Shown here: in pieces, positions 6,185-10,222 of the stretch | Position numbering within the stretch: position 1 is the stretch's first letter | Layout of the letters: each line of letters opens with the position of its first letter | NCBI GenBank assembly: GCA_035480415.1 | Contig: DATIHT010000023.1 | Span: 1 to 10,222, forward strand | From: DATIHT01 sp035480415 | Lineage (GTDB): Bacteria; Patescibacteriota; Microgenomatia; Curtissbacterales; GWA2-41-24 | Length of the DNA stretch: 10,222 nt | Direction: 5' to 3' | Program-made: the position numbers and the translations under genes | Notes under the pieces: generated by a model | The model's database searches: none | What the model saw: only the letters and a program-made list of their open reading frames with translations | What the model was told of the DNA's origin: nothing

Positions 6185-7366
6185 CTAGAAGGCCGATTCC
6201 TTAACTGTTACGCGCCGTGCTATGGCAAACGACAGTAGGAGAGCTGCAAGTGCAAAGGCAGCAGCTGCCAAAAATGGAGAAGCAAGAGAAAGCGTTGCCA
6301 AGGCACCGCCGATTATTGGCCCAAATATAAGCCCGACAGACATATACGAGAAATTAAGGCCCATGATAGAACCCTGCGATTTAGCATCTGTTTCTTTGGA
6401 AAGAATTGTTTGAACAAGCGGGTTAACAAAAAAGTTAAATACTCCAAGTATCGTGGAAATAACAACAAAAACTACAAAATTCCTGTTTAGGAACATAGCG
6501 ACAAATGCAGCACCAAGAACCATAAGTGCAAACTCCAGCGCGCGCCTGTCGCCCAGCATCTTAGAGACTCGAGGTAAGATAAACATCTGGCTTACAAGTC
6601 CCATGAAACCAAACAGTGTGAAGATTTCCGAAACCGTTCTTGCATTCAGCCCTAAAAGTTTAACCGCATATGGCTGGAAGCCGAAAATTATAAGACCAAA
6701 AGCAAAAGAATATATCAGGGTAATGGAAAGAGTAACTCCAACAGCAGGGTCAACAAGCATTTTGAGCATTTTTCCAAAATCGAAAAGCTTACCCTTTGGA
6801 ACTTCTCCCATGTGGGCATTTGTTTCTTTAAGCAAAGTCATAGTCAAAAAAACTGCAATCACTGTGATTGCCGCCGCAATTAAAAACGGTGTTGCCAGTG
6901 AAATACCTACAAATAAAGCAGAAATCGCAGGTCCAACTGCAAACCCAAACCCAAAAGAGGCACCAATTATTCCAAAGCCCTTTGCCCTGTCTTTTGGTTC
7001 TGTGGTGTCTGCAATAACAGCAGAAGCAACCGGAATATTACCGGCAGTTAGCCCATCAAGCGCCCTTGCCAAAAAAAGAAAAATCGCGCTCGGGGCAAAA
7101 GCCATCATAATAAATGAAAGAGCAGTGCCAATTATAGAAATTGTCAAAAGCGGTTTTCTGCCGTATTTGTCCGAAAGTCTGCCAATAATTGGGGTGGAAA
7201 TAAACTGACAAACAGAAAATATCGAAAACAAAAGCCCGTTCTGGAAATCTGAAAGGCCATATTTTATTGAATATGAATACAAAATTGGAATTACAATTCC
7301 ATAACCGAGAGCATTTACAAGAGCAATTACGGCAACGACAACTAAATTCCGGTTGTTTTTAAACAT
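6185..7366 (-). CDS. MFS transporter, TetA/DHA1-like drug:H+ antiporter family
   Basis: Polytopic inner-membrane protein of 393 residues with about 12 hydrophobic helices. Motif A GRLSDKYGRK (62-71) sits in the loop between helices 2 and 3. The motif-B-like RALDGLTAGN (101-110) is in helix 4 and motif-C-like GFAVGPAIS (141-149) is in helix 5. This pattern matches the TetA-like DHA1 exporters, which swap drugs or metabolites for protons. Length is normal for the family. ATG at 7366 follows a short leader that contains a hairpin (7379-7397) and an extended -10 box (7406-7414). The gene precedes the two-component genes in the same direction, 46 bases apart, and could be part of the same export/stress cluster, though the regulator has its own promoter. 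Drug specificity cannot be inferred. Confidence 0.93.
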   Translation of the reverse strand: MFKNNRNLVVVAVIALVNALGYGIVIPILYSYSIKYGLSDFQNGLLFSIFSVCQFISTPIIGRLSDKYGRKPLLTISIIGTALSFIMMAFAPSAIFLFLARALDGLTAGNIPVASAVIADTTEPKDRAKGFGIIGASFGFGFAVGPAISALFVGISLATPFLIAAAITVIAVFLTMTLLKETNAHMGEVPKGKLFDFGKMLKMLVDPAVGVTLSITLIYSFAFGLIIFGFQPYAVKLLGLNARTVSEIFTLFGFMGLVSQMFILPRVSKMLGDRRALEFALMVLGAAFVAMFLNRNFVVFVVISTILGVFNFFVNPLVQTILSKETDAKSQGSIMGLNFSYMSVGLIFGPIIGGALATLSLASPFLAAAAFALAALLLSFAIARRVTVKESAF

Positions 7367-7378
7367 TTGAAGAAAATG

Positions 7379-7397
7379 CCACGGTCTTGCGCCGTGG
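7379..7397 (-). other. hairpin in the leader of the MFS gene
   Basis: CCACGG (7379-7384) pairs with CCGTGG (7392-7397) around a 7-base loop, with a G-U pair possible at each end. On the minus strand the stem ends 12 bases before the ATG and lies just after the expected transcript start. It could affect translation or mRNA stability. On the plus strand it is followed by an AT-rich stretch but no real T-run, so it is a poor terminator. Confidence 0.5.
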
Positions 7398-7405
7398 TTC
7401 TATAT

Positions 7406-7414
7406 ATTTTACCA
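7406..7414 (-). promoter_or_regulatory. extended -10 promoter of MFS gene
   Basis: TGGTAAAAT on the minus strand fits an extended -10 (TGn plus TAAAAT, 5 of 6 matches). Transcription would begin near 7399, giving a leader of about 33 bases that contains the hairpin. No good -35 is visible, which is acceptable with an extended -10. Confidence 0.45.
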
Positions 7415-7456
7415 AAAAATAAACAACAAAAATAGTATCTTAAAATTAAGATGATA

Positions 7457-7462
7457 TATAAT
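7457..7462 (+). promoter_or_regulatory. -10 box of greA
   Basis: Perfect TATAAT ending 7 bases before the GTG start at 7470, with no Shine-Dalgarno site between. The spacing predicts a transcript that starts at or beside the GTG, that is a leaderless mRNA. The -35 region (around 7434-7439) has no clear match. Confidence 0.6.
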
Positions 7463-7469
7463 AACCCTT

Positions 7470-7931
7470 GTGAAAAAACCAATCGACGTAAGAGTAACAA
7501 AACAAGGGTTTCAGGATTTTAAAGACGAAGAAACAGCACTAAACACCAGGCGGCCTGGAGTTCTGGCAAGAATGGTAGCAGCAAGAGAGCAGGGAGACCT
7601 TTCTGAAAATGCCGGATATCACGCAGCCAAAGAAGAGCTTGGCAGAATCGACAGGCGTCTTCGCGAGCTAAAACTCAATATTCGCTTTGCAGACATAATA
7701 GACGGAACTGGCAGCGAGTTTGTAGTTCTTGGGACAACAGTCGTTGTTGATAACGGCGGCGGACCTCAGGAATTTAAAATAGTCGGCAAAACAGAAGCAA
7801 ACCCCATTGAGCATAAAATGTCCGAAGCGTCCCCGATTGGTAAGGCACTAATGGGCAAAAAAGCAGGGGATACTGTAGAAGTTGAAATTCCCGACGGTAA
7901 AGTAAATTTTAAAATTCTTAAAATTAGCTAA
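7470..7931 (+). CDS. greA: transcription elongation factor GreA
   Basis: GreA binds the RNA polymerase secondary channel and stimulates cleavage of backtracked RNA 3' ends. The protein has 153 residues, close to the usual 155-160. The N-terminal coiled-coil hairpin (about 8-75) carries the tip motif GDLSENAGYHAAKEE (42-56) with the catalytic acidic residues D43 and E46. The C-terminal FKBP-like domain (about 80-153) includes SPIGKALMGKKAGDTVEVE (121-139). Start is GTG at 7470, which gives the family N-terminus and sits 7 bases after a TATAAT box. The gene diverges from the MFS gene. Its stop codon overlaps that of the converging transaldolase gene by 4 bases, leaving no room for a terminator between them. 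Confidence 0.97.
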   Translation: MKKPIDVRVTKQGFQDFKDEETALNTRRPGVLARMVAAREQGDLSENAGYHAAKEELGRIDRRLRELKLNIRFADIIDGTGSEFVVLGTTVVVDNGGGPQEFKIVGKTEANPIEHKMSEASPIGKALMGKKAGDTVEVEIPDGKVNFKILKIS

Positions 7932-8584
7932 ACTAAGGGCTTCTGTTTACTTTTTTTAAAATCTGCAAGAAACTTTTCCAGACCAACATCTGTTAACGGG
8001 TGTTTTACTAACTTTTCCAAAACATCAAAAGGGCAAGTTGCAATATCTGCACCAATTAGTGCGGCACGTCTTACATGATCTGTGTTTCTTACCGAAGCAA
8101 AAAGTATTTGGGTATCAAATCCATAATTGTCATAAATAGTTCTGATATCATCAACCACTGCAAGGCCGTCTTCTCCTGCGTCCTCTAGCCTGCCCACAAA
8201 CGGGCTGACCATATGTGCGCCAAGCTTGGCAACCAACAGTGCCTGGTTAGGGCTAAAAACCAAAGTCATATTTACCCTTATTCGCTCAACTGCCAAAACA
8301 CGAAGCGCCTTTAGACCTTCTTCTGTTGTCGGCAACTTAACAATTACATTTTCTCCAAGTTCTGCAAGTGCCATGCCTTCTCTTACCATTCCTTCAAAAT
8401 CTGTAGAGAGAACTTCCAGGCTAACGTTATCCTCGACCATATTTAAAATTTTCTCGACTGCCAGTTTGTAATCGATTCCTGCTTTTGTTGCTAAAGTGGG
8501 GTTGGTGGTTACGCCGTCGATGATGCCAAGGTCTACCATTTTTTTAATTTCTTTAGGATTTGCACTGTCGATAAAAAGCTGCAT
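7928..8584 (-). CDS. transaldolase, small TalC/MipB-type
   Basis: Class I aldolase-fold enzyme of 218 residues, of the short subfamily that includes fructose-6-phosphate aldolase and the small transaldolases. It moves a dihydroxyacetone unit between sugar phosphates in the non-oxidative pentose phosphate pathway. Seen: MQLFIDSANPKEI at the N-terminus, GVTTNPTLA (24-32), EVLS with E57, the Schiff-base lysine K83 in VKLPTT, and PFVGRLED (128-135). Glu at 57 and Phe at 129, rather than the Gln and Tyr of E. coli fructose-6-phosphate aldolase, favour transaldolase activity. ATG at 8584 is chosen because the family begins at this point; TTG at 8590 would add two residues. An extended -10 lies 8 bases upstream with no Shine-Dalgarno site. 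The gene converges on greA with overlapping stops and diverges from the carboxypeptidase gene. Confidence 0.94.
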   Translation of the reverse strand: MQLFIDSANPKEIKKMVDLGIIDGVTTNPTLATKAGIDYKLAVEKILNMVEDNVSLEVLSTDFEGMVREGMALAELGENVIVKLPTTEEGLKALRVLAVERIRVNMTLVFSPNQALLVAKLGAHMVSPFVGRLEDAGEDGLAVVDDIRTIYDNYGFDTQILFASVRNTDHVRRAALIGADIATCPFDVLEKLVKHPLTDVGLEKFLADFKKSKQKPLV

Positions 8585-8592
8585 GTCCAAAG

Positions 8593-8619
8593 ATTATCAC
8601 ATAGATACTCTTTTGTCAT
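8593..8619 (-). promoter_or_regulatory. promoter of the transaldolase gene
   Basis: On the minus strand, TGTGATAAT (8601-8593) is an extended -10, and ATGACA (8619-8614) is a 5-of-6 match to the -35, 15 bases upstream of the hexamer. The -10 ends 8 bases before the ATG at 8584, predicting a leaderless or nearly leaderless transcript. Confidence 0.55.
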
Positions 8620-8650
8620 TTTTGAATTTTGAATTTTAAAATTTTGAGTT
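8620..8650. other. AT-rich stretch with short repeats and a palindrome
   Basis: Repeated TTTTGA/AATTTT units and the 12-base palindrome AATTTTAAAATT (8632-8643) lie between the divergent transaldolase and carboxypeptidase genes. It may act as an AT-rich upstream element for the transaldolase promoter or may be simple composition. No protein gene is present. Confidence 0.35.
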
Positions 8651-8654
8651 TATT

Positions 8655-8698
8655 CGATATCATGAGTACTTGTATTAGGCTTAAAATTCATGATATCG
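8655..8698. repeat. 11-bp inverted repeat upstream of the carboxypeptidase gene
   Basis: CGATATCATGA (8655-8665) and its exact reverse complement TCATGATATCG (8688-8698) are separated by 22 bases, with arm centres 33 bases apart (about three helical turns). Each arm also contains the short palindromes GATATC and TCATGA. The spacer holds a possible -10, TAAAAT (8682-8687). A divergent-promoter operator is plausible; an RNA hairpin is the alternative. Confidence 0.65.
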
Positions 8699-8707
8699 TT
8701 TATATAT

Positions 8708-9664
8708 ATGGGCAGGTTAATCGCTGTCTTTTTTTTGGTCGTAATTGTAGCTGTTGGATATTTTAAATTTTCACACAGTTCTGTTAGCCTGACTTCTCCT
8801 ATCCCTAAAGTTTATGGGGCAAATACAGACCTAAATAGTCCTGCAAACAACTGGTTTCCTAAAATTGTAAGCACTAAAGTGCCATACGGCTTAAACTTAA
8901 GTGCCAAATCTGCAATTTTAGTAAATTACGACACCGGCGAGGTCGTCTACTCTAAAAGCCCCAACGCGCAGCTTGCAGCAGCTTCCACCATAAAAATTAT
9001 GACAGCACTTCTAGCTCTGGAGAACAAAAACCTTACAGACACCATTACGGTTTCCCCAAAAGCAGCAACTATAGGCGACGACAGTATGGGCACAACAGAG
9101 GGCGAAAAACTTACGGTGAAGGAGCTTCTTTACGGGTTAATGCTTCCTTCGGGTAACGATGCTGCAGTTACACTGGCAGAAGGAACAGCAGGCACAGAAG
9201 ATGCTTTTGTTGCCAAAATGAACCAACGCGCAAAAGACCTCGGTTTAAAAGACACATTGTTTATTAATGCATCTGGCTTGGATGTAGACGGTCAGGATCA
9301 GTTTACAACAGCCTACGACCTTGTAACTATTGCCCGTTATACCTGGGAAAACTATCCGGAATTTCGAAATATCGCCTCCACAGACCATATATTAATAGAC
9401 GCCAACGTAACGCATAAAAGTTTCGACCTGTATAACGAAACAAACTTGTTAACTACCTATCCAGGCGTTAAAGGCATAAAGCCGGGCTTTACCTGGAACG
9501 CAAACTGGTGTTTGGTAACATACGCCGAAAATGGCGGCAAAAGGCTAATTGGTGTAATTTTGGGGAGCGAAGACAGAAGGGGAGAAATGAAAGAACTTTT
9601 AGACTACGGCTTTGCCTACTACGGAATTAGAGTTTCGCACCCGGGACTAGATTTACAAAAATAA
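8708..9664 (+). CDS. D-alanyl-D-alanine carboxypeptidase, DacA family (peptidase S11), with KPG in place of KTG
   Basis: Low-molecular-weight penicillin-binding protein that trims the terminal D-Ala from peptidoglycan stem peptides outside the membrane. It has 318 residues from ATG at 8708. Residues 1-20 form a signal peptide or anchor (MGRLIAVFFLVVIVAVGYFKF), followed by a linker to about 58. Catalytic motifs are STIK (93-96; nucleophile S93, K96) and SGN (148-150). The third motif is KPG (258-260), where the family has KTG. The protein ends soon after the catalytic domain, so the C-terminal membrane-binding region of E. coli DacA is absent and anchoring would be N-terminal. An in-frame ATG at 8690 would add six residues (MISFIY) but lies within the inverted repeat and too close to the candidate -10; the choice is not certain. 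No Shine-Dalgarno site is seen for either. It converges on the unknown gene at 9695-10123. Confidence 0.94.
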   Translation: MGRLIAVFFLVVIVAVGYFKFSHSSVSLTSPIPKVYGANTDLNSPANNWFPKIVSTKVPYGLNLSAKSAILVNYDTGEVVYSKSPNAQLAAASTIKIMTALLALENKNLTDTITVSPKAATIGDDSMGTTEGEKLTVKELLYGLMLPSGNDAAVTLAEGTAGTEDAFVAKMNQRAKDLGLKDTLFINASGLDVDGQDQFTTAYDLVTIARYTWENYPEFRNIASTDHILIDANVTHKSFDLYNETNLLTTYPGVKGIKPGFTWNANWCLVTYAENGGKRLIGVILGSEDRRGEMKELLDYGFAYYGIRVSHPGLDLQK

Positions 9665-9694
9665 TGGAGAGCTCGGGGATTGGAAGGGAACGTC

Positions 9695-10123
9695 CTATGC
9701 AATCGTCGTTTGCGAATCCGCTTCCTGTAATTTTAGAGCATCTTCGACAACTTTTTGTTGTTCTGCCGATGGTGGTTTTTCGCCTCGAGATGCGTAAAAC
9801 ATTGGATCACTGCTAAAGTATGTTTCAACGCGGGGCAGTGCATTTCTGTAGGACGGATCGGGATTAGGATATTCAATAACCATTGAAGATTGTGAGTCTT
9901 TTAGATCATGGCTTAGGTGTGTATATACTCCAAAGTTACAATCATCCACTTTAAAATCCCACATAGTCTGATTTGATGCCCCGACATTGCGTAGTCCTTG
10001 CAACATCCATTTCGCTAGACCAGATTGTACAAACATTTCGTTTATTTTAGATTGGGTCTCTGGATTTTTAGGAAGATGACTAAATTCAGCAGTTGTTTGT
10101 TGTTCTGGAGTGGAATTAGCCAT
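9695..10123 (-). CDS. hypothetical protein downstream of tRNA-Lys
   Basis: I do not recognise this family. From ATG at 10123 it encodes 142 residues with no signal peptide, membrane helix or known motif. The N-terminus (1-25) is polar and Gln/Thr/Ser-rich, the middle (about 30-110) looks like a small mixed alpha/beta domain with several aromatic residues (AKWMLQGL, TMWDFKVDD, PRVETYF), and the C-terminus is a charged helix (PPSAEQQKVVEDALKLQEA). An upstream in-frame ATG at 10159 would overlap the tRNA gene and is rejected. A TATAAT box ends 9 bases before the chosen ATG, with no Shine-Dalgarno site. Codon use looks like that of a real gene, and the promoter supports expression. Its place directly behind a tRNA gene is a common site for acquired DNA, but no integrase or repeat is seen here. 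Confidence 0.75.
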   Translation of the reverse strand: MANSTPEQQTTAEFSHLPKNPETQSKINEMFVQSGLAKWMLQGLRNVGASNQTMWDFKVDDCNFGVYTHLSHDLKDSQSSMVIEYPNPDPSYRNALPRVETYFSSDPMFYASRGEKPPSAEQQKVVEDALKLQEADSQTTIA

Positions 10124-10132
10124 GATGCAATA

Positions 10133-10138
10133 ATTATA
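10133..10138 (-). promoter_or_regulatory. -10 box of the hypothetical gene
   Basis: Perfect TATAAT between the tRNA 3' end and the ATG at 10123, with 9 bases between box and start codon. The transcript would have a leader of 0-3 bases. The -35 position would fall inside the tRNA gene and shows no consensus, so read-through from the tRNA promoter is the alternative. Confidence 0.5.
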
Positions 10139-10150
10139 CACTATATTTTG

Positions 10151-10222
10151 TGGGAGCACAGGGATTCGAACCCTGAACCGATTGCTTAAGAGGCAATTGC
10201 TCTACCGTTGAGCTATACTCCC
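10151..10222 (-). tRNA. tRNA-Lys (anticodon CTT)
   Basis: A full cloverleaf can be drawn on the minus strand. The acceptor stem GGGAGTA pairs with TGCTCCC (one G-U), and the D-arm is GCTC/GAGC with a 7-base loop containing GG. The anticodon arm is ATTGC/GCAAT around CTCTTAA, giving anticodon CTT for lysine codon AAG. The variable loop has 5 bases, and the T-arm is CAGGG/CCCTG around TTCGAAT. The discriminator base is A at 10151. CCA is not encoded (the next bases are CA). The 5' end coincides with the window edge. Confidence 0.95.

Noticed and set aside
6453..7208. Long open frame on the plus strand (251 codons)
   Set aside because: It is the antisense shadow of the MFS gene, which has clear family motifs in the minus frame; the plus-frame product is low-complexity with no recognisable domain.
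10151..10222. tRNA-linked attachment site of an integrated element
   Set aside because: No integrase and no direct repeat of the tRNA 3' end is seen within the window.
1..10222. UGA recoding as in Gracilibacteria/Absconditabacteria
   Set aside because: All gene frames are open without reading TGA as an amino acid, TGA ends the kinase gene at the expected place, and no TGA falls inside conserved domains.

Overview
The window is a compact, moderately AT-rich bacterial chromosome segment (about 40% GC by eye) with eleven protein genes and one tRNA gene. No gap exceeds about 130 bases. It shows no insertion sequences, CRISPR arrays or phage genes. Standard code fits throughout, with no sign of UGA recoding. 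Gene content, small intergenic gaps, several start codons placed 6-9 bases after a -10 box with no Shine-Dalgarno site, and a MacA/YknX-type exporter with no outer-membrane partner suggest a monoderm lineage. A Candidate Phyla Radiation (Patescibacteria, possibly Microgenomates-like) genome is my best guess. That placement is inference and has not been tested by phylogeny.

Left part (1-7366, all minus strand). Reading in the direction of transcription, the order is: a TetA/DHA1-like MFS exporter; an OmpR/PhoB-type response regulator; its membrane histidine kinase; a MacA/YknX-like adaptor; a LolD/MacB-type ATPase; a MacB/YknZ-type permease; and a small membrane-anchored DUF5666-like protein. 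After a 14-bp perfect inverted repeat comes the N-terminal 194 codons of a DrrA-type ABC ATPase that runs off the left edge. The regulator and kinase genes are 2 bases apart. The three exporter genes and the DUF5666-like gene are 5 bases apart, 1 base apart, or near-overlapping. This looks like a sensor pair controlling a split MacAB/YknXYZ export system.

The strongest regulatory observation is a shared TTCAG-N6-TTCAG direct repeat with an 11-base period. It lies just upstream of the -10 box of the response regulator gene and again just upstream of the adaptor gene. An 11-base tandem repeat in the -35 region is the expected binding geometry of an OmpR/PhoB-family regulator, so these are candidate autoregulatory and target sites of the encoded regulator.

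Right part (7367-10222). greA (plus) diverges from the MFS gene and converges on a small-type transaldolase gene (minus), with the two stop codons overlapping. The transaldolase gene diverges from a D-alanyl-D-alanine carboxypeptidase gene (plus); an 11-bp inverted repeat lies between them. The carboxypeptidase gene converges on an unrecognised 142-residue protein gene (minus) that sits directly downstream of a tRNA-Lys(CTT) gene ending at the right edge. Oddities in proteins include a KPG in place of the KTG box in the carboxypeptidase, an alanine in place of the D-loop aspartate in the MacB-type ATPase, and Gly/Gln-rich tails on both the adaptor and the DUF5666-like protein.
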